Program-made: the position numbers and the translations under genes
Assembly: GCA_944322755.1 (NCBI GenBank)
Contig: CALUPY010000008.1
Span: 18,374-82,373 of the forward strand
Direction of reading: 5' to 3'
From: Candidatus Gastranaerophilales bacterium
GTDB taxonomy: Bacteria; Cyanobacteriota; Vampirovibrionia; Gastranaerophilales; Gastranaerophilaceae
DNA: 64,000 bases
The notes under the pieces: model-generated
Seen by the model: only the letters and a program-made list of their open reading frames with translations
Told to the model about the DNA's origin: nothing
Databases searched by the model: none
Part shown: positions 17,844-26,016 of the stretch, in pieces
How positions within the stretch are numbered: position 1 is the first letter of the stretch
How the letters are laid out: every line of letters starts with the position of its first letter

Positions 17844-20273
17844 ATGAAAAAGAACATACTAGAGGGACTAAACGAAAAACAGCGGGAGGCTGTTGAGGAG
17901 AAAGAGGGAACACTTCTCGTGCTTGCGGGCGCGGGCAGCGGAAAGACAAAGGTTTTAACGAGCAGGATTGTTAATCTGGTTCAGTCGGGCATAAACCCGT
18001 ATAAAATTCTTGCAGTAACGTTTACAAACAAAGCGGCTAAAGAAATGAAAGAACGTCTTGCGAAAATGCTCGGCGAAGAAGTTGTAAAAAAAATGTGGGT
18101 CGGCACATTCCACAATATCTGCGGACGAATTCTCAGATTTGACCTTGAAAATTACAAGTCCGAAGACGGCAAAGTCTGGAACAACAACTACGTTATATAT
18201 GACGAAAATGACTCAATGGCTCTCATCAAAGGCGCTATTAAAAAACTCAATCTTGACGAAAAAATGTATCAGCCAAAACTTGTAAAAGCAGCAATAAGTA
18301 ATGCTAAAAGCAAAATGCAGGATTCATACACTTTTTCAACCAGAGCAAGAGACTACCGCACCCAGAAAATTGCAGAAATCTACGATGATTACGAAAAACA
18401 GCTTTATGCGAACAATGCCATAGACTTTGACGATATGCTGCTTTTGACTGTTAATCTTTTAAACACAAATGAAGAGGTCAGAAAAAAATACTTTGAAAGA
18501 TTTACCCACATACTGGTAGACGAGTTTCAAGACACGAACATCAGCCAGTACCAGCTTATTAAGAACATATACACGAACAACCTCACCGAAGGAGAGCTTG
18601 AACACAGAAGTCTCTGCGTTGTGGGAGATGTCGACCAGTCCATTTACAGCTGGAGGGGCGCTGATTACAAAATCATTCTTAATTTTCAGGTTGATTTCAA
18701 AAATGCAAAACTTATTAAACTTGAACAGAATTACCGCTCTGTCGCAACTATTCTTAATGCGGCAAATGCAATCATTGTAAACAACACTGAACGTGTCAGC
18801 AAAAACCTCTACTCCACAAAAGGAGAAGGCGACAGAATCGAAATATATGAAGCAACTGACGAGGGTAATGAGGCAAATTACATTGCATCAAAAATAAAAT
18901 ACGGACTCTCAAAACTCAATGACTATGCGGTTTTGTACCGTACAAACTCCCAGTCCAGAGCCATAGAAGAAGCTCTAATAGCCCAGGGGATTCAGTACAG
19001 AATGGTCGGAGGTCTGAAATTCTATGACAGAAAAGAGATTAAAGACCTCATAGCATATCTGAAACTGCTTTACAATCCCGACGACTCCCAGAGTCTCAGA
19101 CGTATTATAAATGTGCCCAAACGCTCAATCGGCGAAACAACAATGGGCAAAGTTCAAGAGCTGGCAAACTCACAGGACTGCTCGCTCTTTCAAATTATCT
19201 CGAATATAAATGAGTACGACGAATTTTCTCCTAAAATAAAAGCAAAATTCGCAGACTTTCTTGAGCTTTTTGCAAGGCTTTCGCAGCGAAAAAACGTCCT
19301 GCCTCTGCCTGAATTTATTGCAGAACTGCTCGAAGAATCAGGTTATTTAAGAGAGCTGCAGGAAGAAGACACTGACGAGTCAAGAGCACGTATAGACAAC
19401 CTGCAGGAGTTGATTAATGTTGCGCGCGAGTTTGAGCCGACAGAAGAAGACAATGTTCTCGGAGAATTTCTTGCGCAGGTTGCTCTGGTAAGCGACCTTG
19501 ACGAAACAGCCGACACTGACAATGCTGTTACTCTCATGACACTCCACGCCGCAAAGGGGCTTGAGTTCAAAAATGTTTTTCTCGCAGGACTCGAGGAAGG
19601 TATCTTCCCCCACAGCCGCTCTCTCAACAGCAACAGCGAAATGGAAGAAGAAAGAAGGCTGATGTATGTCGGTGTTACACGTGCGGAAGAAAAACTTTAT
19701 ATCTCCTACGCAAAACGCCGCCAGATGTGGGGTGAAACCAGATACTACAATCCCAGCCGCTTTCTTTCGGAAATTCCCGACAACCTTACAGCCAAAAGAA
19801 AACCCTCGGGAGAATATAAAAGCGGTGCGACATTTAAAAATGCAATTGAAAAAATTAAAACAGACCGCTCGGGCTATGTCAGAGAAACAAAAACATTTGG
19901 TTCAGGGTTTGTTGCGCCTTCTTCAAATGCAACAACAAAGGTTGTAAAAAAACAGCCCACACACGTACACCGTGACCCGATTATCGTTAAAAGCGCACAG
20001 AACAAAGCTAACGATGAAGAAAAAGTAAAAAGCATACTTGAAGACAATCCGATAAAACGAAAACTCGAGGAAAAAAGAAAAAGAGAAGCCGCAATGAACG
20101 GGGGCTCTTCAACAACATTCTCCGTAGGAGACAGAGTTTTTCATGAAAAATTCGGAATCGGAAATATTGAAGAAATAAAACAAATCGGCTCCTCGTCTAT
20201 GTATGTAATTGACTTTGGAAAGTACGGAAAAAAAGCCGTAGATTCATTATACGTGAACTTAAAGAAGTTTTGA
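17844..20273 (+). CDS. pcrA: ATP-dependent DNA helicase PcrA/UvrD
   Basis: An 809-residue superfamily 1A 3'-5' DNA helicase for repair and replication-conflict work. Walker A is AGAGSGKT (28-35). Further motifs in order are VDEFQDTN, VGDVDQSIYSWRGAD, LEQNYRS, TLHAAKGLEFKNVF and YVGVTRAEEKLY. The last 60 residues hold the Tudor-like PcrA tail (VGDRVFHEKFGIGNIEEI) that binds RNA polymerase in Bacillus PcrA. Length and order are those of a complete PcrA. It stands alone, with 258 non-coding bases upstream in which I see no further gene. Confidence 0.96.
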   Translation: MKKNILEGLNEKQREAVEEKEGTLLVLAGAGSGKTKVLTSRIVNLVQSGINPYKILAVTFTNKAAKEMKERLAKMLGEEVVKKMWVGTFHNICGRILRFDLENYKSEDGKVWNNNYVIYDENDSMALIKGAIKKLNLDEKMYQPKLVKAAISNAKSKMQDSYTFSTRARDYRTQKIAEIYDDYEKQLYANNAIDFDDMLLLTVNLLNTNEEVRKKYFERFTHILVDEFQDTNISQYQLIKNIYTNNLTEGELEHRSLCVVGDVDQSIYSWRGADYKIILNFQVDFKNAKLIKLEQNYRSVATILNAANAIIVNNTERVSKNLYSTKGEGDRIEIYEATDEGNEANYIASKIKYGLSKLNDYAVLYRTNSQSRAIEEALIAQGIQYRMVGGLKFYDRKEIKDLIAYLKLLYNPDDSQSLRRIINVPKRSIGETTMGKVQELANSQDCSLFQIISNINEYDEFSPKIKAKFADFLELFARLSQRKNVLPLPEFIAELLEESGYLRELQEEDTDESRARIDNLQELINVAREFEPTEEDNVLGEFLAQVALVSDLDETADTDNAVTLMTLHAAKGLEFKNVFLAGLEEGIFPHSRSLNSNSEMEEERRLMYVGVTRAEEKLYISYAKRRQMWGETRYYNPSRFLSEIPDNLTAKRKPSGEYKSGATFKNAIEKIKTDRSGYVRETKTFGSGFVAPSSNATTKVVKKQPTHVHRDPIIVKSAQNKANDEEKVKSILEDNPIKRKLEEKRKREAAMNGGSSTTFSVGDRVFHEKFGIGNIEEIKQIGSSSMYVIDFGKYGKKAVDSLYVNLKKF

Positions 20274-20530
20274 TAGATTTTTTCATACAGTCAACCGACT
20301 GTGCTTGAATCAAGTCCGTTAGCACATGAAAAAGTTCAAGATGACATTTGCGCAAAATGTCAGACTCTACGCTATTGGCGCCCGGTGTACACTCTCGGGT
20401 ACGAAGTTATACTCAAACAGGATTCTCACAATTCCGGCTTGCAGCATAAATCTTTCCAAAATATTTACAAAAATAAAAAAATGAACAAAAATTTTTTTAT
20501 TACGTTATAATACATGTAAGGTTAATTTAT

Positions 20531-20536
20531 GGAGGT
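20531..20536 (+). promoter_or_regulatory. Ribosome binding site that sets a TTG start
   Basis: GGAGGT lies 7 bases before TTG 20544. An in-frame ATG at 20529 overlaps this site and cannot be served by it. A TATAAT box at 20506-20511 with a weak TGAACA upstream is the likely promoter. Confidence 0.75.
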
Positions 20537-20543
20537 AAGAGAT

Positions 20544-21233
20544 TTGACAAAAAAGCTAGTGTTATCAGCCGTTTTGGGGCTTTCGCTGATTGCATTCGGT
20601 GCAGTCGTGACAGAACAAAGCGTCTCTGCTGCTACTGTTCAACCGCTCCAGGGTAAGGTAGTCATGGTGCCGTCTGGTACTTCTATTCCGGCTATGACGA
20701 CTATTCAGCTCTCATCGTCACAGCTTTCTCTGGGACAGGGTGTATCTTTTTCAATCCCGCAGAATTTCTATTATAACAATACCCTGATTGCACCTTCAGG
20801 AAGTACAGTAAACGGAACTGTAATTCAGGTCAAAAAGGCAGGCAGAGCCGGTATAAACGGCCAGCTTATGCTTAAATTTACAAATATATTAACGCCATAC
20901 GGACAAATGATTCCTATATCCGGAAAAATTCAGACTGAAGACGGAACAGGACTTCTTGTCGGCGGAACAAAAGGTGATACAGCAAAAGCATACGCAAAAG
21001 ATATTGCAGTAGGCACAGCTGTAGGCGCGGTAGGCGGTACTATTATGGGGCCGCTTTCCGGAGGTAAAGTAGGCAAAGGTGCTGCTATGGGCACAGCTGT
21101 AGGCGCTGTCGCAGGACTCGGAAAATCTCTCTGGGACAAAGGTATTGATGTTGAAATCAATCCGGGCACCCAGATGAATATTGTGATAGACCAGCCCGCA
21201 ACTGTCAATCCACAGCCGCAATACAGTTATTAA
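20544..21233 (+). CDS. Exported glycine-zipper protein, TTG start
   Basis: Starting at TTG 20544 gives a 229-residue protein with a clean signal peptide (TKKLVLSAVLGLSLIAFGAVV, cleavage after VSA-A near residue 31). The central domain (LIAPSGSTVNGTVIQV, then LTPYGQMIPISGKI) and two glycine-zipper helices (AVGTAVGAVGGTIMGPLSGG, AAMGTAVGAVAGLGKSLWDKG) correspond to those in the protein at 14124. It lacks that protein's extra C-terminal domain. The envelope is the likely location and the function is unknown. It lies upstream of the TonB cluster but is separated from it by two stem-loops. Confidence 0.8.
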   Translation: MTKKLVLSAVLGLSLIAFGAVVTEQSVSAATVQPLQGKVVMVPSGTSIPAMTTIQLSSSQLSLGQGVSFSIPQNFYYNNTLIAPSGSTVNGTVIQVKKAGRAGINGQLMLKFTNILTPYGQMIPISGKIQTEDGTGLLVGGTKGDTAKAYAKDIAVGTAVGAVGGTIMGPLSGGKVGKGAAMGTAVGAVAGLGKSLWDKGIDVEINPGTQMNIVIDQPATVNPQPQYSY

Positions 21234-21237
21234 ATAC

Positions 21238-21266
21238 AATGAAAAAGAATGAACTCCTTTTTCATT
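21238..21266. terminator. Possible terminator stem-loop
   Basis: AATGAAAAAG (21238-21247) pairs perfectly with CTTTTTCATT (21257-21266) across a 9 base loop, five bases after the stop of the glycine-zipper gene. The stem is AT-rich and no separate T run follows, so termination is uncertain. Confidence 0.45.
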
Positions 21267-21277
21267 AAGTTAAGGCC

Positions 21278-21306
21278 ATCCGGTTGCCTATTCCGGTCAA
21301 CCGGAT
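21278..21306. repeat. GC-rich stem-loop upstream of tonB
   Basis: ATCCGGTTG (21278-21286) and CAACCGGAT (21298-21306) form a perfect 9 bp stem with an 11 base loop. It sits 96 bases before the TonB start; it could be a terminator part or a leader structure. Confidence 0.4.
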
Positions 21307-21401
21307 TAATGCCGGATATAACAGACAATAAGCCAATCAGCTAATTTGTTTTAAGGTCAGCTTTCTGCTAGACTATGACAAAAATAAAGCTTGGGGAAAA
21401 A

Positions 21402-22655
21402 ATGACAATATTAGGAAACAATCCATTCATAACGGAAGAACCGCAATCAGAGGAAAGAGAAAGCAATTACACAGGGGCGCTCTACAAAAAAGAGCCAGAA
21501 GAAATACCTTTAAAAACCTGTGTCTTTATTGCTGCATTGCTTCACCCTGTGACTCTCGGCTTGATATGGCTTACTATTTTCATTCTTGCAATACTCGGGG
21601 TAAACTTCGCTGTATTCAACAAACCTGAGCCAAAACCGAAAGATATTGAATTCGTACTTGTTCAAAAAGAAGCAGAACCTATAAATAAAAATACAAGATA
21701 CAGAGCTGACAGAAACTCACGCGCGGGCGGAATTCATGACCCGAAACGTGCAGTATCCCTGCCTTCTGCTGCTCCTTCTCCTGCACCAAAATCATCAGCA
21801 GCACCGGCGCAGCCGCAAAGGCAGCAAAGGGCTCAAAAACCTGCTCAAAAGCAGCCTGTTCAGCAGCCAAGAAGACAGCAGCAGCCTAAAAAACAAGTTC
21901 AGAAAGCGCCAACCCCGACTAAAAAACCTCTGACAATGCCCTGGGATACGCCGCCGGCACCAAAACCCGTACAAAAACCGGTTGAACCGCAAAAACCGCA
22001 GGGAACTACAGAAGAAAAAGTTCAGACTCCGGCGCCGAGACCGGCACTAAAGCCGACTGCTCCGAGAACGGTACAAAAGCCAAAAGGTTCATTTAATATG
22101 CCAGTTCCAAAAACAACAGCACCGAGAGTTGCAGGCCCGACAGGCGGCCCGGTAACTGGTTCACCAAGCGGCGGAAGCACGGGTGCGGGTAAGTCAGGGG
22201 GCGGCAGATTTGCACCGTCACCGAGTTTTTCACCGGCAGGTTCGGGCGGAGCTTCCAGCGCAAGACGTTCAGGAACAGGCAGAGGCGGTTCCGGAGGAAG
22301 TGTAGGCAATCCAGGCCCCGGCAATCCAAAAGGCGCACCAGGTATTGATGCATTAAAAGAACCGGATTTCGGGCCTTACATGCGCGAGCTGCAAAGACGA
22401 ATAAAAATGAACTGGGATCCGCCAAAAGGAAATGAAAGCAAACGTGTTGTTCTTATGTTCAGGATTGGCAGAGACGGAAGACTTTTATCCAACAGAGTTT
22501 TGAAATCCTCCGGTCTTCCGGCAGCGGACAGCGCGGCAAAACATGCAGTTGAGCTCACTGCGCCGTTCAAACCACTGCCGCCGGAATATAAAGGCGACAG
22601 CGTAGATATCCAGTTTACGTTTGACTACAACGTATTCGGCGCATCAATGTACTAA
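21402..22655 (+). CDS. TonB/TolA-like energy-transducing protein
   Basis: I prefer ATG 21402 (GGGG at 21393-21396) to ATG 21375; this gives 417 residues. A transmembrane helix (about 41-72) anchors it in the inner membrane. Residues about 100-230 are Pro/Gln/Lys-rich and 230-305 Gly/Ser/Pro-rich, enough to span the periplasm. The last 105 residues are a TonB/TolA C-terminal domain (YMRELQRRIKMNWDPP, VVLMFRIGRDGRLLSNRVLK, then PFKPLPPEYKGD). With ExbB and two ExbD proteins downstream it forms a proton-driven system for outer-membrane transport or envelope integrity. TonB and Tol roles cannot be told apart here. Confidence 0.86.
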   Translation: MTILGNNPFITEEPQSEERESNYTGALYKKEPEEIPLKTCVFIAALLHPVTLGLIWLTIFILAILGVNFAVFNKPEPKPKDIEFVLVQKEAEPINKNTRYRADRNSRAGGIHDPKRAVSLPSAAPSPAPKSSAAPAQPQRQQRAQKPAQKQPVQQPRRQQQPKKQVQKAPTPTKKPLTMPWDTPPAPKPVQKPVEPQKPQGTTEEKVQTPAPRPALKPTAPRTVQKPKGSFNMPVPKTTAPRVAGPTGGPVTGSPSGGSTGAGKSGGGRFAPSPSFSPAGSGGASSARRSGTGRGGSGGSVGNPGPGNPKGAPGIDALKEPDFGPYMRELQRRIKMNWDPPKGNESKRVVLMFRIGRDGRLLSNRVLKSSGLPAADSAAKHAVELTAPFKPLPPEYKGDSVDIQFTFDYNVFGASMY

Positions 22656-22709
22656 TTAAACAAATAATACATGAAGATAACAGGCAAATAATAAAGAAAG
22701 AGGAAAACT

Positions 22710-23357
22710 ATGGAATTACTACTGAACGCAATGATAGAGGATATCTGGATTGTCGCGCCGATACTTATCTGTTCGTTTTTGACAATCGGTGTTGCAATTA
22801 ACAGGTTCAACTACTACAACAGAAACAAAAGAGATGTTGTATTATTCATTCCTAAAATACAGAAAGAGCTTGCCAGAAACAACCTCGAAGGTGCGCAGAA
22901 CCTAAGCGTTCAGCTCGGGGGGATTATAGGCGAAGTTACGGAAGAAGCTGTCAGAATCTTTTCCGAACAGAAAAACGGATTCTCACGTTCTTTTGATATT
23001 GCAGCCAGCCTTGCCACACGTAAGCTCGAAAGTCATCTTACCATTCTCGGTACAATAGGCGGTGTTTGTCCGTTCTTAGGTCTGTTCGGAACAGTTGTCA
23101 GAATCCTTTACACATTCCAGGATTTGGCTGTTCAGGGTAATCAATCTGCAGCAGTTGCATCAGGTATTGCATCAGCGCTTATTGCTACTGCACTAGGTTT
23201 GGGTGTTGCTATTGTTGCTGTTATCTTCTACAACTACTTCCAGTCTACGGTAAAAAGATTTGAAGATGATTTCCAGCTCATAAAACTGCTCTTCCTCAGC
23301 TTTGTAGATAGCGAAGATGATGTTACACTCCAGCAGCAGACAAATATTGCTCTTTAA
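22710..23357 (+). CDS. exbB: MotA/TolQ/ExbB proton channel protein
   Basis: A 215-residue inner-membrane protein. It has one N-terminal transmembrane helix (about 12-32) and two more around 120-145 and 150-180. The signature ATRKLESHLTILGTIGGVCPFLGLFGTVVRI with AVASGIASALIATALGLGVAI identifies the ExbB/TolQ family. It forms the pentameric channel around an ExbD dimer that powers the TonB-like protein. AGAGGAAAA precedes the ATG. It lies 54 bases after tonB and 59 before exbD, so a single operon is likely. Confidence 0.92.
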   Translation: MELLLNAMIEDIWIVAPILICSFLTIGVAINRFNYYNRNKRDVVLFIPKIQKELARNNLEGAQNLSVQLGGIIGEVTEEAVRIFSEQKNGFSRSFDIAASLATRKLESHLTILGTIGGVCPFLGLFGTVVRILYTFQDLAVQGNQSAAVASGIASALIATALGLGVAIVAVIFYNYFQSTVKRFEDDFQLIKLLFLSFVDSEDDVTLQQQTNIAL

Positions 23358-23416
23358 TATCAACTACAGCAATACATTCAAAAAAAGCATTGTAAAAAAT
23401 AAACAAGGAAACTAAA

Positions 23417-23896
23417 ATGGCTTTTAAAACTTCAAAAGGAAAAGAAGCGCTATTCACTGAAATTAATATAACCCCGCTGACTGATATATTTCTGGTGCTG
23501 CTAATTATCATGATGGTTATTGCTCCGACATTTCAGTCTGTTGATAACAACATCAAAGTGCCTGAAATAAACAGCGGTCTTTCTGTTGAAGCCAAGGATG
23601 CTATTGTTGCAGTCACAAAAGACGGTTCACTGTTCGTCAACGGAAAAAAAATCACTGAAGAACAGCTTGTACCGGAGCTTCTTGCTCTGAAACCAACGCT
23701 CGAGAAAAAAGAAGTCGTTGTAAAGGCAGATGAAAGCGCAAAGAGCAAAGAGATTATGAAAATTATGCAGGCTGCGCAGTCTGCAGAGTTTGAGAAGCTG
23801 ATTGTCGCCGGCGAACCTTTATCAAAGAAAGAGCAGAAAAAACTTGAAAAAAGTTCAACCAGGAGAACCACGGGCGAAATCCCGTCTGAGGAATAA
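23417..23896 (+). CDS. exbD: ExbD/TolR family protein 1
   Basis: A 159-residue protein with one transmembrane helix (about 20-40) and a periplasmic domain. EINITPLTDIFLVLLIIMMV carries the helix Asp that relays protons in this family. The C-terminal tail is longer than in the next gene and very Lys/Glu/Ser-rich (SKKEQKKLEKSS). It is followed three bases later by a second exbD, so the two proteins may form a heterodimer in the channel. Confidence 0.92.
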   Translation: MAFKTSKGKEALFTEINITPLTDIFLVLLIIMMVIAPTFQSVDNNIKVPEINSGLSVEAKDAIVAVTKDGSLFVNGKKITEEQLVPELLALKPTLEKKEVVVKADESAKSKEIMKIMQAAQSAEFEKLIVAGEPLSKKEQKKLEKSSTRRTTGEIPSEE

Positions 23897-23899
23897 ATT

Positions 23900-24286
23900 A
23901 TGTCAAGAGAACGAAATACTTTTAATGAAATAAATATAACGCCGTTAACAGATATATTTCTTGTGCTGTTGATTATTATGATGGTAATTGCGCCGCTTCT
24001 TGACCAGCAGGGATTGAATCTGTCGGTGCCTGAAAATGTAGAGGTGACGCAAATCAAAGACAGCAAGCTCCTTAATATTACAGTCACAAATGATGACAGG
24101 TTTTTCCTTGGCGATAATGAAATTCGTCCGGAGAAGCTGGAGGCGCTCATAAGAGACAGCTCAAAAGATTTTCCCGACGGTGTAATGATACTTGCCCAGC
24201 CTGAATCGACCCATGGCGCAGTTGTGAAAGTCATGGATTCTGCCAGAAACGCCGGTGTATCGAACGTGTCTATTACAGAAAGTTAA
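23900..24286 (+). CDS. exbD: ExbD/TolR family protein 2
   Basis: A 128-residue ExbD/TolR paralogue. Its first 25 residues (FNEINITPLTDIFLVLLII) are almost the same as in the preceding gene, but the periplasmic domains differ. The proton-relay Asp is present. The gene closes the tonB-exbB-exbD-exbD cluster and converges on gcvH with nine bases between stops. Two exbD genes with one exbB are known in other Gram-negatives, e.g. some Xanthomonas and Bacteroidota clusters. Confidence 0.92.
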   Translation: MSRERNTFNEINITPLTDIFLVLLIIMMVIAPLLDQQGLNLSVPENVEVTQIKDSKLLNITVTNDDRFFLGDNEIRPEKLEALIRDSSKDFPDGVMILAQPESTHGAVVKVMDSARNAGVSNVSITES

Positions 24287-24295
24287 AAGACCGTA

Positions 24296-24679
24296 CTACA
24301 TTCCAAAATCGTCACGATAGTCGGTATATTCCAGTAAGTCACCTGACTCTTCATCAACAGAGTCTGATGTGATTTTTACAAGCCAGCCGTCTTCATACGG
24401 GCTTTCATTAATTAGCTCTGGACTTTCAATAAGCTTTTCATTTACTTCAATAATTTTACCGGAAGCCGGCATATAGAGTTCTGTTGCGGCACGAACAGAT
24501 TCGATAGTTGCAAAGACTTCGCCTTTTACAAATTCGGTACCAACCTCGGGCAGTTCAACAAAAACTATATCACCGAGCTGTTCAAGACCGTAATCAGTCA
24601 ACCCGATTTTACAATCATTTCCTTCATCCAGCAAGTATTCATGGTTTTTCGTGCATAAAATACCCTCAGGTATCAACAT
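24296..24679 (-). CDS. Glycine cleavage H-like protein without the lipoyl lysine
   Basis: A 127-residue GcvH-family protein. GcvH normally carries lipoamide on the Lys of ESVKA and shuttles aminomethyl groups between GcvP, GcvT and Lpd. All surrounding motifs are intact (LTDYGLEQLGDIVFVELPEVG, LYMPASGKIIEVN, LINESPYEDGWLVKI). The lipoylated position is Arg63 (codon CGT, in ESVRAATELYMP). It therefore cannot carry lipoate in the usual way. No gcvT or gcvP is nearby. AAAGGAG precedes the ATG; a TTGACA box (minus strand, 24786-24791) lies upstream. It may be a GcvH-like protein with a non-catalytic job. Confidence 0.88.
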   Translation of the reverse strand: MLIPEGILCTKNHEYLLDEGNDCKIGLTDYGLEQLGDIVFVELPEVGTEFVKGEVFATIESVRAATELYMPASGKIIEVNEKLIESPELINESPYEDGWLVKITSDSVDEESGDLLEYTDYRDDFGM

Positions 24680-24958
24680 TTTATTCTCCTTTACTGTGTA
24701 ACGATATCTGACAGCTAATGTCCGGAGGCTGTATTAGCCAACCCTAAAACCTTTATATAATATTTTTAAAATATTTTTTCACACATGTCAAGTCAGATTC
24801 GGATATATTTTTTAATTAAAGAGCACAAGTAAAATTTCTGTGCTATAATTATGTTGCTGGTATGAAAAATACAGGCAGTTTAGTCTCGGAAAGCAGCGCT
24901 CGCGATTTTAAATTTATAGCGCCAGCCTGCACATCCGCGTTTTGACAACTAAATATTT
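24680..24958. other. Intergenic region between gcvH-like gene and tRNA repeats
   Basis: About 280 bases with no credible gene. It holds the gcvH upstream signals, a TATAAT at 24844-24849 that may belong to a transcript toward the tRNA, and TTGACA at 24942-24947. I see no riboswitch-like structure. Confidence 0.5.
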
Positions 24959-25131
24959 GCCTCGGTAGCCGGAGCGAGCGAAGCTTGCGACTTTTTGATT
25001 TTTAGCGGCAGCTCTATCCAACCGTGGCAAGAATGCAAAAAATTTGCCTCGGTAGCCGGAGCGAGCGAAGCTTGCGACTTTCTGATTTTAGCGGCAGCTC
25101 TATCCAACCGTGGCAAGAATGCAAAAATTTT
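24959..25131 (+). repeat. Two tandem 86-87 bp units containing tRNA fragments
   Basis: Units at 24959-25045 and 25046-25131 are nearly identical. Each begins with GCCTCGGTAGC, the exact first 11 bases of the tRNA-Arg that follows. Each also contains GCTCTATCCAACC, which is the reverse complement of a D-arm (the tRNA has AGTTGGATAGAGC), and the palindrome-like GCGAGCGAAGCTTGCG. The tRNA itself sits exactly where a third unit would begin. Confidence 0.85.
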
Positions 25132-25205
25132 GCCTCGGTAGCTCAGTTGGATAGAGCGATAGCGTCCTAAGCTGTGCGTCGTTGGTTCGAGTCCAATCCG
25201 GGGTA
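25132..25205 (+). tRNA. tRNA-Arg (anticodon CCT)
   Basis: A 74 base cloverleaf read by eye. The acceptor is GCCTCGG with CCGGGGT (two wobble pairs) and the D-arm is GCTC...GAGC. The anticodon stem ATAGC/GCTGT carries loop GTCCTAA (anticodon CCT, decoding AGG). The T-arm is GTTGG-TTCGAGT-CCAAT and the discriminator is A. CCA is not encoded. The 3' end is repeated twice downstream, as expected for an integration site. Confidence 0.9.
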
Positions 25206-25394
25206 AATTTTTTTTGCGGAATTAAAAAACTGAATAATCTCGGATTATTACTTTACGCCTTCAAGTTGTTCGCTATGTTTTGCTTAGGCAAAACAGCCGC
25301 TCACTATTTCGGCGTTTTTTCGGCTTTTGCTCGCTTCACTCGCACAGCCTACGTAAAATCCGCCTCTCACGATTCGGATTTTCTGTCGGAAAAT
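25188..25394 (+). repeat. Hairpin-rich 207 bp repeat, copy A (starts in tRNA 3' end)
   Basis: It starts with the last 18 bases of the tRNA (CGAGTCCAATCCGGGGTA) and a T run, followed by several small perfect hairpins such as GTTTTGC-TTAG-GCAAAAC and GGATTTTC...GAAAATCC. Copy B at 26017 differs at only a few bases; a partial copy C is at 28091. Confidence 0.9.
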
Positions 25395-25460
25395 CCTCAC
25401 TGGTTCTACCCTTCGGGCATCCTGATGCGTACGGCTCGTGTCTCTCGCCTACGCCTCAAG

Positions 25461-25488
25461 CGAGTCCAATCCGGGGTAAATTTTTTTT
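25461..25488 (+). repeat. Second copy of the tRNA-Arg 3' end (att-like)
   Basis: CGAGTCCAATCCGGGGTA plus AATTTTTTTT repeats the tRNA 3' end and its T-rich flank, 273 bases after the first. This is the pattern left by site-specific integration into a tRNA gene. Confidence 0.75.
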
Positions 25489-25561
25489 ATATTTTTTTTG
25501 CCTCTCACTCGCATATGTACGCAAACAGTTTATTTTATTGTCCAGTTTATTGCTGGTTGAA

Positions 25562-25972
25562 TGAAGTGTACCCCTAAAAATAGAACAAATTGGTAGGAAA
25601 TTTTAAAATAAAATAGTAAAAATACTAAAATTGTGTATGTAAAACCCCGCCGACCTTTGCATAGCGAGTTACAGAAAGTTAATTAAACAAGGGTTAGTCT
25701 CATCTGTTTGAGCAGCCTGTAATTATTTTCAAGGTCTTTAATGTTTTTATATGTTTTTGCGGAAATATGGGCTGCGAGTTATGAGACTCAGGTTTAATTT
25801 ACTTTCTGTATGAGCGGAGCAACAGGTCGGCATGTTTCTTGGGCTCCACCCGTTCTTTGCGTCAAAGAATGGGTGGAACATACAGCAATAATCGTATTTT
25901 GAGACATAATAGTTTTTATAAAAAATACAGAATTATCCTACTCATCGATTATGTTTTTAAGGGTACACTTCA
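25562..25972. mobile_element. 411 bp non-autonomous IS3-like element (MITE)
   Basis: Terminal inverted repeats of 19 bp (TGAAGTGTACCCCTAAAAA at 25562-25580, its complement with one mismatch at 25954-25972) are flanked by a 3 bp direct repeat GAA (25559-25561 and 25973-25975). TG...CA ends and a 3 bp duplication fit the IS3 family. No transposase is encoded. The inside folds back on itself: 25650-25679 against 25801-25830, AGTCTCAT 25696-25703 against ATGAGACT 25781-25788, and a 14 bp hairpin at 25846-25876. Confidence 0.8.
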
Positions 25973-26016
25973 GAAAACCCAACCTACTTAATTATTCATT
26001 GCCTAGAATTCCTTTG

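Noticed and set aside
20529..20543. ATG start for the glycine-zipper gene
   Set aside because: The GGAGGT site lies inside this stretch and serves TTG 20544; the longer start would add charged residues before the signal peptide.
22022..22324. Minus-strand Pro/Gly-rich frame inside tonB
   Set aside because: Antisense shadow of the Gly/Pro-rich spacer of the TonB-like protein.
24680..24800. Glycine riboswitch upstream of the gcvH-like gene
   Set aside because: No paired glycine-aptamer structure or conserved core is seen in the short AT-rich leader.
25182..25577. Open frames across the tRNA 3' end and repeat copy A, and the similar ones at 26110 and 28087
   Set aside because: They are translations of the hairpin repeat and the tRNA; no ribosome binding sites and no protein-like content.
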